From Acidobacteriota bacterium (lineage in GTDB: Bacteria; Acidobacteriota; Aminicenantia; Aminicenantales; Saccharicenantaceae): a stretch of 10,521 nt of DNA. The position numbers and the translations under genes were made by a program. Position 1 is the stretch's first letter; the number at the start of each line of letters is the position of its first letter. The DNA lies in NCBI GenBank assembly GCA_003476685.1, contig DMVN01000088.1, positions 1 through 10,521 of the forward strand, in the 5' to 3' direction. Below, in pieces: positions 1 through 8,708 of the stretch. The notes beneath the pieces are model-generated. The model saw nothing but the letters and a program-made list of their open reading frames with translations, was not told the origin of the DNA and searched no databases.

Positions 1-41
1 TAAAAAATTATCTGTTCAACCGTTCCCTCAAGGCATTCCAT
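1..41 (-). CDS. recD2: 5' end of a probable RecD2-type DNA helicase gene (truncated by window edge)
   Basis: Only the first 13 codons lie in the window, from an ATG at 41 reading MECLEGTVEQIIF, followed by TA, which would begin a Tyr codon if the frame stays open. The pattern LxGTVExIIFxN is typical of the N-terminus of RecD2 (the RecD-like SF1B 5'-3' helicase that occurs without RecBC), where it starts an OB-like N-terminal domain. A stop three codons upstream (48-50) excludes an earlier start in this frame. The gene follows the DUF62 gene on the same strand after a gap of about 29 bases and is probably co-transcribed with it. A GGAG lies 13 bases upstream, further away than ideal. The assignment rests on a very short stretch of protein and is therefore tentative. 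Confidence 0.5.
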   Translation of the reverse strand, partial: MECLEGTVEQIIF

Positions 42-70
42 CGGCTGTCAGGTTCTCCATAATAAGACCA

Positions 71-868
71 TCAGTCGGCTTTCAGAATGACCGGATCTCC
101 GGGTTCCAGGCCCAGCACTTCGGCCGCTGGCCTCTTGAAAAGAGCTATTTCCAGCAGCCCCAGGCTGTTGATGATAAAGAACGGCCGGTCCGGGCCAGCA
201 GAGGAATAGGCGGCGGCCATCTCTGAGACCTTTTTCTTCCCGGCCAGCAGCACCGGGTTGGCCCCGCGGTTGAGGTCGAGAAATTGAGCCACCAGTGACT
301 GACTCAAATTGGTGATCAGGTTGCCGAATTTGTCGCGGTAAAGAATCTGACCCTGGATTTCCCGGCTCTTTAACCGGGGTTCGGACAATTCCAAAAAGCG
401 GGGCGAAGCGGCCGGACGCCCGAGCTCTGCGGGCGGCACACCCAGGCTCAGCCAGGCCGCCACTGGAGCCATCTTGTCGCGGCCCTCAAAGCTGGTCCGA
501 CGGTCGGTGAGATAAAACCGGCTTCCGGTTAACTCCAGAATTTCTGCTTTTTCTTCTTTATAAATCAGCGACAGGACACCGTTGTCCGGAGCGATAAAAT
601 AATGCTGCCCGGCCCTGACCAGGAGAATCCGTCGCTCGCTGCCCACCCCGGGATCAACCACCACCAGAAAGATAGTTCCGCGGGGAAAAAAGCGGTAACA
701 GGCCCAGATGATAAAGGCTGCGGCTTTGAGGTCGTAATCGGGAACCTCGTGGCTGATATCGACTATAGTACAATCAGGATTGATGGACAGGATGACTCCC
801 TTGAGAGAGGCGACAAAGTAATCACGGTTGCCAAAATCGGTCAGCAACCCGACACAGCTCTTGCCCAT
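71..868 (-). CDS. SAM hydroxide adenosyltransferase (DUF62 / SAM-dependent halogenase-like family)
   Basis: This 265-residue protein has the expected length and motifs of the DUF62 family, whose studied members split S-adenosylmethionine with water (as hydroxide) into adenosine and methionine. They are related to fluorinase and chlorinase but do not halogenate. Visible motifs are LLTDFG with a following D (9-16), VDPGVGSERR (71-80), APDNGVLS (93-100), FEGRD..AP (127-134), a C-terminal-domain signature DKFGNLITNL (about 180-190), and NSLGLLEIA near 235-243. The Asp and Arg of the family's Asp-Arg-His triad correspond to D72 and R79. The His position in the usual FHGRD motif is Glu here (E128). 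No signal peptide is seen, so it should be cytoplasmic. It lies 79 bases downstream of lepB on the same strand. An AAAAGG stands only 2 bases before the ATG, a short spacing. The physiological role of this family is still unclear. Confidence 0.88.
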   Translation of the reverse strand: MGKSCVGLLTDFGNRDYFVASLKGVILSINPDCTIVDISHEVPDYDLKAAAFIIWACYRFFPRGTIFLVVVDPGVGSERRILLVRAGQHYFIAPDNGVLSLIYKEEKAEILELTGSRFYLTDRRTSFEGRDKMAPVAAWLSLGVPPAELGRPAASPRFLELSEPRLKSREIQGQILYRDKFGNLITNLSQSLVAQFLDLNRGANPVLLAGKKKVSEMAAAYSSAGPDRPFFIINSLGLLEIALFKRPAAEVLGLEPGDPVILKAD

Positions 869-890
869 TGCCTTTTATCCGGACTGAATA

Positions 891-920
891 ATCTTATTGC
901 AGAAGGTGGAAAGGGGTCAA
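891..920 (-). promoter_or_regulatory. Weak candidate promoter for the DUF62 gene
   Basis: On the minus strand, TTGACC (915-920) and TAAGAT (891-896) are separated by 18 bases. This would start transcription about 16 bases before the DUF62 start codon. Both boxes are imperfect and the gene could equally be read through from lepB, so this is a weak call. Confidence 0.25.
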
Positions 921-947
921 CAGTTTTCTGGCGGAACGAGGCCGCGC

Positions 948-1703
948 TCAGAATATTATTTTCAGCATCCGCTTCCAGCGGGTCTTGAAAACAAAACGGA
1001 AAAATTTTCGGAATTTATCCTTAACCCCGTTTTTCTGGTAGGCATCCTTCTCAGCTTCGTAGGAAAAATAAATCAACCAGGGACGGCCCTTGATATAACT
1101 GGTTGGCAGGAAGCTCCAGTAGCGGCTGTCCAGACTGTTATCGCGGTTGTCACCCATGACAAAAACATGGCCGGGCGGCACCACCACCGGGCCGTAGTTG
1201 TCGCGGATGACATCGTCGTACTGGTAAAAATTACCCTTCTGAAAAATCTGGGAATCGTTGTGGACTTTATAGCGTTCTTCCAGAGGCTGGTCGTTGATGA
1301 ACACCTCTTTATCTTTGATCTCGACCTTCTCTCCTTCCAGGGCAATGACCCGCTTGACAAAGTCCTTGCTCAGGTCCCGGGGCCATTTGAAAACCACGAT
1401 ATCTTTCCTTTCCAGTTTCTTGGAAGGCAGGATAAAGGCCTCGACCGCATTCTGGGGCCGGGCATAGATGAATTTGTTGACCAGGAGAAAATCTCCGACC
1501 AGAAGCGTGGGCTCCATCGACCCGGTGGGAATCTGGAAGGCCTGGACCACGTAGGTCATGACGAAAAACACGAAGACGGCCGTTTCGGCAATCAGCTCGA
1601 AATATTCCCGGAAAAGGCTCTTTTCCCTTTTAGTCTTTTTCCCGGGCTCTTTTTCTTTAATCTCTTCTATTTCTTTATCGAACTTTTTGCCAAGCATTAC
1701 CAT
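948..1703 (-). CDS. lepB: Signal peptidase I
   Basis: Type I signal peptidase (family S26) cleaves signal peptides from proteins exported by Sec or Tat, acting on the outer face of the cytoplasmic membrane. The protein has 251 residues. A charged cytoplasmic N-terminus (1-33) is followed by one membrane segment (about 34-54). The catalytic Ser62 lies in PTGSMEPTL and the general-base Lys117 in FVKRVIALEG. The conserved GDNRDNSLDSR box is at 184-194. After the catalytic domain comes an unusual basic and aromatic tail (about 215-251). The ATG at 1703 is chosen because AAGGA lies about 8 bases upstream; an internal ATG two codons later is too far from it. The gene is divergent from the ychF-like gene and next to the secDF cluster, which fits its role in export. 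Confidence 0.96.
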   Translation of the reverse strand: MVMLGKKFDKEIEEIKEKEPGKKTKREKSLFREYFELIAETAVFVFFVMTYVVQAFQIPTGSMEPTLLVGDFLLVNKFIYARPQNAVEAFILPSKKLERKDIVVFKWPRDLSKDFVKRVIALEGEKVEIKDKEVFINDQPLEERYKVHNDSQIFQKGNFYQYDDVIRDNYGPVVVPPGHVFVMGDNRDNSLDSRYWSFLPTSYIKGRPWLIYFSYEAEKDAYQKNGVKDKFRKFFRFVFKTRWKRMLKIIF

Positions 1704-1727
1704 CGCTATCTTCCTTAATTTTTTGTT

Positions 1728-1756
1728 AATATACTCTAATTCAGGCTCTGGTTCAA
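1728..1756 (-). promoter_or_regulatory. Promoter of lepB
   Basis: On the minus strand, TTGAAC (1751-1756) and TATATT (1728-1733) are 17 bases apart, a good sigma-70-type match at -10. Transcription would begin near 1721, leaving a leader of about 18 bases that contains the AAGGA ribosome binding site before the ATG at 1703. The distance to the gene is as expected. Confidence 0.6.
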
Positions 1757-1790
1757 TACATATATATAAAGGAATGGCCCGGTCGCGCCC

Positions 1791-1819
1791 TTGACAGGAT
1801 GGTTAATTAGGTTTTTACT
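1791..1819 (+). promoter_or_regulatory. Promoter of the ychF-tgt-yajC-secDF cluster
   Basis: A perfect -35 box TTGACA (1791-1796) is followed after exactly 17 bases by TTTACT (1814-1819), a 4 of 6 match to the -10 consensus. The usual distance from -10 to the start of transcription puts the first base at about 1825-1827, on the start codon of the ychF-like gene, so the message may have no leader. An AT-rich stretch TATATATAAA (1761-1770) could provide a second, upstream -10 box but has no good -35. Confidence 0.55.
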
Positions 1820-1825
1820 AAAAAG

Positions 1826-4017
<2,192 letters not shown>

Positions 4018-4026
4018 GATAGAGAG

Positions 4027-4374
4027 ATGAGTTTTTTAACCTTAGTCAGCCTGTCAGGGCAGCAGGCTACCCCCGCCGGCCAGGGCAACATGCTGGTCGG
4101 ACTCCTGCCCTTCATCCTGGTTTTTGTCATCTTTTACCTGCTGATCATCATGCCCCAGAGAAAGAAACAGAAACAGCATCAACAGATGGTGGCCAACCTC
4201 AAGCCCGGCGACCGCGTCATCACCAGCGGCGGCATCTTCGGGACGGTCATGGACGTCCATCCCGACCGGATTGAGCTTAAAATTGCAGCCAATGTCAAGG
4301 TGGACATCCTGAAAAGTGCCGTAGCCATCATCCTGACCGACAAGGAAAAAACAGAGGTCAAAGAATCCAGCTGA
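4027..4374 (+). CDS. yajC: Preprotein translocase subunit YajC
   Basis: YajC is a small single-span membrane protein that joins SecD and SecF in the accessory complex of SecYEG. The 115-residue product has a short N-terminus, one membrane segment (about 23-42, ending in the signature IIMPQRKKQK), and a small cytoplasmic domain with LKPGDRVITSGGIFGTV (58-74) typical of the family. It starts 9 bases after tgt with AGGA upstream, and is followed after 37 bases by secD. Family, size and position all agree. Confidence 0.95.
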   Translation: MSFLTLVSLSGQQATPAGQGNMLVGLLPFILVFVIFYLLIIMPQRKKQKQHQQMVANLKPGDRVITSGGIFGTVMDVHPDRIELKIAANVKVDILKSAVAIILTDKEKTEVKESS

Positions 4375-4411
4375 TTGTCTCCAATCAAATCCAGAAGAGA
4401 GATTAATCAAG

Positions 4412-5947
4412 ATGAAAAAGAACTTACAATGGAAACTGGCTCTCATCGTAGCGGTTATCGGCCTGTGCCTCTTTCTTATTTATCCCCCAAAAGATAAAAT
4501 CAAGCTCGGTCTGGACCTTAAAGGCGGCACCCATCTGGTCCTCCAGGTGTTAACGGAAGATGCCATCAACGTGGAAACGGACCAGCAGCTGTCACGGTTT
4601 GAAGAAGTATTCAAGAAAAACAATATCACCTACCTCGAAGCCAACAAGGAAAAGCCAGGGAGATTTTATTTTCGGGGAATTCCGGTTGACCAGGAAGGAA
4701 AAGTCCGGGACCTGATCGAACAGTACACCAGGGACTGGGACTATTCTTTCAGCGGCGACCGCCTGGTTTTCAGTCTGAAACCGGTAGCTGCCCAGTACCT
4801 GAGAGACCTGGCTGTTACCCAGACCCTCGAAACCATCAGGAACAGGGTGGACCAGTTTGGCGTGGCCGAACCCATCATCCAAAGACAGGGTTCAGACCGG
4901 ATAGTAGTGGAACTACCCGGAATTGAGGACCCGGACCGGGTCAAGAACCTGATCAAAGTAACGGCTGTGCTGGAGTTCAAGCTGGTCAAAGCCGGACCGG
5001 CTCCTGACGAGGAAACCCTGCTCCGGGAATTTGGCGGTAAGGTTCCAGATGACGCTGAAGTGGTTAAATCCGACCCCAAGCGGGGAGTCCAGGGTTACTA
5101 CCTGGTAAGCAAGGTGGCCACTGTCACTGGAAAAGACCTCAGAACTGTCAGGCGAGGAGTTGACGAGTGGAATAACCCCGCGGTTCACTTTACCCTGAAC
5201 CCCGATGGGGCCAAGAGGTTTGAACAGGTAACCGGTCAGAATATCGGCAAGCAGCTGGCCATCATCCTGGATGGCCGACTGCAATCGGCCCCGGTGATTG
5301 AAGCCAGAATTTCTGATTCTGGCATCATCCAGGGAAGGTTCACCCCGGAAGAAGCTGATGACCTGGTGGTCATTCTCAAGGCCGGAGCTTTGCCAGCCGG
5401 AATCAAGTACCTGGAAGAAAGAACCGTCGGACCGTCTCTGGGATCGGATTCTATCCGCCAGGGCTTAATAGCCGGCCTGGTCGCCATTTTTGCTGTAATG
5501 CTGTTTATGATTTTCTACTACCGGCTGGCCGGACTGAATGCCATCACTGCTCTTATTCTCAACGAAATCATTATTTTTGGAGCCATGGGTTACTTCAAAG
5601 CCACCCTGACTCTCCCCGGCATCGCCGGTATCATCCTGGGCATCGGCATGGCCGTCGATGCCAACGTTCTGATTTTCGAGCGAATTAAAGAAGAAATAGC
5701 CATCGGCAAAAATATTTCCAGCTCCATCGCCACTGGCTTTTCCCGGGCCTTCTCCGCCATCTTTGATTCCAACCTGACCACCATTATTTCAGCAGTCTTC
5801 TTGTTTCAGTTCGGGACCGGCCCGATCAAGGGTTATGCCGTAACCCTGATCTGCAGCCTGGTGGCCAACCTGTTCACCGCGGTTTTTGTGTCCAGATTTA
5901 TTTTTGATGCCTTTGTTCCTACTACTGCCAAGAGGTTGAGTATTTAA
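4412..5947 (+). CDS. secD: Protein translocase subunit SecD
   Basis: SecD is an RND-superfamily membrane protein that, with SecF, uses the proton motive force to pull preproteins out of SecYEG on the periplasmic side. The 511-residue protein has a first membrane helix (about 8-25), then GLDLKGGTHL (33-42), a large periplasmic P1 region (about 40-345) with the repeat NRVDQFGVAEPIIQ, and five further membrane helices. The fourth-helix signature GIGMAVDANVLIFERI (410-425) carries Asp416, equivalent to the proton-relay Asp of E. coli SecD, and AFSAIFDSNLTTIISA (446-461) is the next conserved block. It is a separate protein from SecF, as in most Gram-negatives, and shorter than E. coli SecD. Only one base separates it from secF. 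Confidence 0.97.
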   Translation: MKKNLQWKLALIVAVIGLCLFLIYPPKDKIKLGLDLKGGTHLVLQVLTEDAINVETDQQLSRFEEVFKKNNITYLEANKEKPGRFYFRGIPVDQEGKVRDLIEQYTRDWDYSFSGDRLVFSLKPVAAQYLRDLAVTQTLETIRNRVDQFGVAEPIIQRQGSDRIVVELPGIEDPDRVKNLIKVTAVLEFKLVKAGPAPDEETLLREFGGKVPDDAEVVKSDPKRGVQGYYLVSKVATVTGKDLRTVRRGVDEWNNPAVHFTLNPDGAKRFEQVTGQNIGKQLAIILDGRLQSAPVIEARISDSGIIQGRFTPEEADDLVVILKAGALPAGIKYLEERTVGPSLGSDSIRQGLIAGLVAIFAVMLFMIFYYRLAGLNAITALILNEIIIFGAMGYFKATLTLPGIAGIILGIGMAVDANVLIFERIKEEIAIGKNISSSIATGFSRAFSAIFDSNLTTIISAVFLFQFGTGPIKGYAVTLICSLVANLFTAVFVSRFIFDAFVPTTAKRLSI

Positions 5948-5948
5948 A

Positions 5949-7112
5949 ATGCAAATCTTCAAAAAAACCCCAACCATCCAGTTCTTAAAATACAAATGGA
6001 TCGCCCTGGCCGTCACCCTGATAATCGTGGTGGCCGGACTGATCAACATTCTGGCCGGAAAGGGACTGAAGCTGGGCGTGGATTTCGGAGAGGGCACCCT
6101 GATCAGGGTTAAATTCAGAGAACCGGTTTCGGTGTCCGAAATCAGAAAACTTCTGTCCGAAGTCGGCCTGGGAGACAGCGTTATTCAGGAAACCGGTAAG
6201 GAGAGCCGGGAATTCCAGATCCGGACGATGGAAAGGCGGACTACCACCCAGGAACAGGAAATTGAAAGCCATCAAATCCTGGCCGACCGGGTTATTCAAG
6301 CCCTGCAGGGAGAAGAGGACCGGCAGAAACTGGCCCAGGGATTGCTGGACCTGAATAATATCGACCGGAATTCCCTGACCAATCTGTTGCGGTCTGTTGT
6401 CCCGGATGAGGCTGAAAACCTGGCTAATAAGATCATAGATTACCGTACCCTCAACGGGATCATCAGCAGCTGGGATGACTTAAAAAAAGAACCGCTCAAT
6501 CTTTCACCGGAAATCGTCAGCCAGCTTCAGGCTAGGACCTTCCTCGGCAAAATGACGGTTTTAAGCCGGGAAACGGTGGGCCCCCAGGTGGGCAAGGACC
6601 TGAGGAAGAAAGCCACCCAGGCTATTGTCTGGTCTCTCATCGGCATGCTTGCCTACATCGCTGTCCGCTTCAAAGGCGTAGAATACGGTGCGGCAGCCAT
6701 TTTCACCCTAACCCAGGACGTCCTCATTACCCTGAGCATTTATTCCTTTACCAGCCGCGAAATCAATCTGCCGATAATAGCCGGGCTGCTGACCATCGTC
6801 GGTTTTTCCATCAATGATACTATAGTTATATTCGACCGCATCCGGGAACTCAGAAGGACCATGAGGAGAGAGTCTCTGGAAAATATCATGAACCTGTCCC
6901 TGAACCTTAACCTCTCCCGGACTTTGATCACATCGGGTACGGTTTTCCTGACTGTTCTTTCTCTTTATATTTTCGGTGGTCAGGTAATCAACGATTTTGC
7001 TTTTATCATGCTGATAGGCACCATTGAAGGCGTCTATTCCACCATCTTTCTCTCCTGCCCGGTGGTCCTGTTCTGGAACCAGTATTTCAAGAAGAAAAAA
7101 TTGCATAAATAA
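5949..7112 (+). CDS. secF: Protein translocase subunit SecF with an inserted helix-hairpin-helix-like domain
   Basis: SecF partners SecD in proton-driven preprotein release. Standard elements are a first membrane helix (about 16-36), GVDFGEGTLIRV (43-54), ETVGPQVGKDLR (208-219), and five C-terminal membrane helices including GFSINDTIVIFDRIRE (285-300), whose Asp290 matches the conserved SecF Asp. At 387 residues it is clearly longer than E. coli SecF (323). The excess lies in the periplasmic domain at about 122-199, a region rich in helices with LDLNNIDRNSL (133-143) and NKIIDYRTLNG (160-170), which resembles the DNA-binding-type helix-hairpin-helix fold of ComEA. The insert stays in frame and keeps both flanks intact, so it is a real domain and not an assembly error. 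Translation is probably coupled to secD, whose stop is one base upstream. Confidence 0.95.
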   Translation: MQIFKKTPTIQFLKYKWIALAVTLIIVVAGLINILAGKGLKLGVDFGEGTLIRVKFREPVSVSEIRKLLSEVGLGDSVIQETGKESREFQIRTMERRTTTQEQEIESHQILADRVIQALQGEEDRQKLAQGLLDLNNIDRNSLTNLLRSVVPDEAENLANKIIDYRTLNGIISSWDDLKKEPLNLSPEIVSQLQARTFLGKMTVLSRETVGPQVGKDLRKKATQAIVWSLIGMLAYIAVRFKGVEYGAAAIFTLTQDVLITLSIYSFTSREINLPIIAGLLTIVGFSINDTIVIFDRIRELRRTMRRESLENIMNLSLNLNLSRTLITSGTVFLTVLSLYIFGGQVINDFAFIMLIGTIEGVYSTIFLSCPVVLFWNQYFKKKKLHK

Positions 7113-7146
7113 TTAAATTTGACTTGTAAAATAGAGAAATTTAATT
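7111..7146 (+). repeat. Perfect AT-only inverted repeat around the tonB promoter
   Basis: AATTAAATTT (7111-7120) is repeated as its exact reverse complement AAATTTAATT (7137-7146) with 16 bases between. The arms start at the secF stop and reach to one base before the tonB -10 box, enclosing the -35 box. With no G or C in the arms it would be a poor terminator, so an operator for a dimeric regulator is the likelier reading. Chance occurrence in AT-rich spacer DNA is not excluded. Confidence 0.45.
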
Positions 7147-7152
7147 TATACT
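7124..7152 (+). promoter_or_regulatory. Promoter of tonB-exbB-exbD
   Basis: TTGTAA (7124-7129) and TATACT (7147-7152) are 17 bases apart, matching the consensus at 4 of 6 and 5 of 6 positions. Transcription would begin near 7159, about 28 bases before the chosen tonB ATG. A better -35, TTGACT at 7119, is 22 bases from the -10 and so badly placed. Confidence 0.55.
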
Positions 7153-7174
7153 TTAATCTAACCTAATCCATAGC

Positions 7175-7180
7175 GTGAGG
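7175..7180 (+). promoter_or_regulatory. Ribosome binding site that decides the tonB start
   Basis: GTGAGG stands 6 bases before the ATG at 7187. The GTG at 7175 opens the same frame but is itself part of this site and has no Shine-Dalgarno sequence before it, so the ATG is the better start. Confidence 0.6.
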
Positions 7181-7186
7181 TTTAAC

Positions 7187-7951
7187 ATGCCAGAAGCAAA
7201 GAGGCCTAAACAGGGAGAAGAGTTGCCTCAACTCTTCAAAGATTCCTTTTTTAGGGCCGAGTCGGGGATCAAGAGAAAAGCCATTGCCCTGCCGATCGCT
7301 ATCGTCCTCCATCTTATCTTTGTAGCTGCGGTTATTGTTATCCCTCTTCTGTCAACTGACCAGCTCCCGAAAGTCGAAGTTTACAGCGCCTTCCTGGCTC
7401 CCCCGCCGCCACCGCCACCGCCACCGCCAGCCAAGAGAAAAGCTACTTCCACCAGAACCATCAAAGCTGTCCAGGCCACAACCTCAGTTGAGCCAGGCCG
7501 CCTGGTAGCCCCGGTTGACATCCCGGATCAGATTGCTCAGGAAGCAGTGTCCGACATCGGAATTGAAGGCGGCGTCGAGGGTGGAGTTGAAGGCGGCGTC
7601 ATCGGCGGCGTCCTGGGTGGCGTCGTCGGAGGTGTTCTGGGCGGAGTCGTCGGAGAAGTCGAAGAACCGGTCAGAGCCATCGGCGAGATCAAGCCCCCCA
7701 AGCTCATCCACAAGGTTGATCCGGTTTATCCTGAAATTGCCCGCCAGGCTCGAGTCGAAGGTATCGTTATTCTTGAAGCCATCACCGATATCTACGGCCG
7801 GGTGCAGTCGGTCAAGGTTTTAAGGTCAGTTCCCCTGCTCGACCAGGCCGCCATCGATGCGGTCAAACAATGGGTCTACGAGCCGATGATTATCAACGGC
7901 CGTCCCCGTGGTGTTATCTTCACCGTCACGGTGACTTTTAAGCTAAAGTAA
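7187..7951 (+). CDS. TonB-family energy transducer with poly-Pro and xGGV-repeat linker
   Basis: TonB spans the periplasm and passes energy from the ExbB-ExbD motor to outer-membrane transporters. From the ATG the product has 254 residues: a cytoplasmic N-terminus (1-32), one membrane anchor (about 33-55), ten consecutive prolines (72-81), a basic Thr/Ser-rich part, eight xGGV-type tetrads (127-158), then a C-terminal TonB domain (about 168-254). The last contains DPVYPEIARQARVEGIVIL (178-196), DIYGRVQSVKVLRS, and AAIDAVKQWVYEP (221-233), all characteristic of the family. A GTG twelve bases upstream (7175) is a possible but less likely start. exbB follows after 45 bases. A Tol-type TolA role is less likely because no TolB or Pal gene is nearby. 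Confidence 0.92.
   Translation: MPEAKRPKQGEELPQLFKDSFFRAESGIKRKAIALPIAIVLHLIFVAAVIVIPLLSTDQLPKVEVYSAFLAPPPPPPPPPPAKRKATSTRTIKAVQATTSVEPGRLVAPVDIPDQIAQEAVSDIGIEGGVEGGVEGGVIGGVLGGVVGGVLGGVVGEVEEPVRAIGEIKPPKLIHKVDPVYPEIARQARVEGIVILEAITDIYGRVQSVKVLRSVPLLDQAAIDAVKQWVYEPMIINGRPRGVIFTVTVTFKLK
7565..7660 (+). repeat. Eight tandem 12-base units coding xGGV tetrads in tonB
   Basis: The codons for residues 127-158 form eight units, EGGV three times, then IGGV, LGGV, VGGV, LGGV and the degenerate VGEV. The DNA units differ mostly at third codon positions, so the repeat has been kept at the protein level rather than being a recent slippage product. It probably forms a flexible or glycine-rich extended spacer across the periplasm. 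Confidence 0.85.
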
Positions 7952-7996
7952 GAAAAGCTAATAATGGCTTTCGATATTTAAAAGGAGGTTTTAGTC

Positions 7997-8671
7997 ATGC
8001 AATTCGGTTTGATTGAAATGTGGCAGGCCATGGGAGTTGTGGCAAAAACAGTTGCCATCATCCTGATTCTCCTGTCGGTTATCACCATCTATCTGTTCAT
8101 TGAGCGTCAGCTGGTCTTCGCCCGCGCCAGGAAAAAATCACTGGCTGTGGCTCCCAAGCTGGCTGAACTGATGAAGAACGGACAGCTCAAAGAAGCAATG
8201 GCCCTGGCTTCCAAGAAAGAATTCAAAACCAGCCACCTGGCCAGAGTAACCGCAGCTGGCATTGAAGAATTCATGGGCGCCAAAGAGTCCAATCTGTCCA
8301 TAGAGGAGCAGATTGAGTCCGCTCAGAGAGGCTGCGACAGAGCGCGTTCCCTCTTTACCCAGGAACTGAAGAGAGGCCTGAGCGTTATGGCCACCATCGC
8401 CACCTCCTCTCCCTTCATCGGATTGTTCGGAACCATCTTCGGAATCATCAACGCTTTCCGTGGAATGGCCATGACTGGTTCCGGTGGAATCGGAGCGGTG
8501 GCTGCCGGTATCGCTGAAGCCCTGGTGACCACAGCCTTCGGTATTGCCGTGGCTGTTATCGCCCTCTGGACCTTCAACTCTCTGAATACCAAGATTGAGG
8601 TCTACAACACTGAGATGGAAAATACCACCTCTCAGATTGTTGACTACTTCATGCGGACTTCCGGCAAGTAA
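7997..8671 (+). CDS. exbB: ExbB/TolQ/MotA-type proton channel protein
   Basis: ExbB forms the pentameric inner-membrane channel that, with ExbD, turns proton flow into motion of TonB. The 224-residue protein has three membrane segments (about 15-36, 130-152 and 167-193). A cytoplasmic loop between the first two is rich in charged residues. The family signatures are SPFIGLFGTIFGIINAF (138-154) and GIAEALVTTAFGIAVAV (171-187), with T146 and T179 at the conserved Thr positions that line the proton path. A near-perfect AAGGAGG (7982-7988) lies 8 bases before the ATG, suggesting strong translation, as expected for the most abundant subunit. TolQ is the alternative, but the TonB-type neighbour favours ExbB. 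Confidence 0.93.
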   Translation: MQFGLIEMWQAMGVVAKTVAIILILLSVITIYLFIERQLVFARARKKSLAVAPKLAELMKNGQLKEAMALASKKEFKTSHLARVTAAGIEEFMGAKESNLSIEEQIESAQRGCDRARSLFTQELKRGLSVMATIATSSPFIGLFGTIFGIINAFRGMAMTGSGGIGAVAAGIAEALVTTAFGIAVAVIALWTFNSLNTKIEVYNTEMENTTSQIVDYFMRTSGK

Positions 8672-8708
8672 GCTCTGGATGTTTGAAATTTATTAAGAGA
8701 GGAAAACA

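Noticed and set aside
897..1718. A 273-codon open frame on the plus strand opposite lepB.
   Set aside because: lepB is certain from its catalytic motifs. The antisense frame is a by-product of its codon use and encodes no recognisable protein.
4375..4411. Possible small gene or RNA between yajC and secD.
   Set aside because: The 37 bases hold only the secD ribosome binding site region.
7111..7146. Inverted repeat after secF as an intrinsic terminator.
   Set aside because: The stem has no GC pairs, the loop is 16 bases, and no T-run follows.
7921..7933. CACCGT-C-ACGGTG palindrome near the end of tonB.
   Set aside because: It encodes the alternating Thr-Val strand of the TonB domain and lacks a following T-run; most likely chance.
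7954..7971. Small AAAGC/GCTTT hairpin between tonB and exbB.
   Set aside because: A five-pair AT-rich stem without a T-tract is too weak for a terminator or attenuator.
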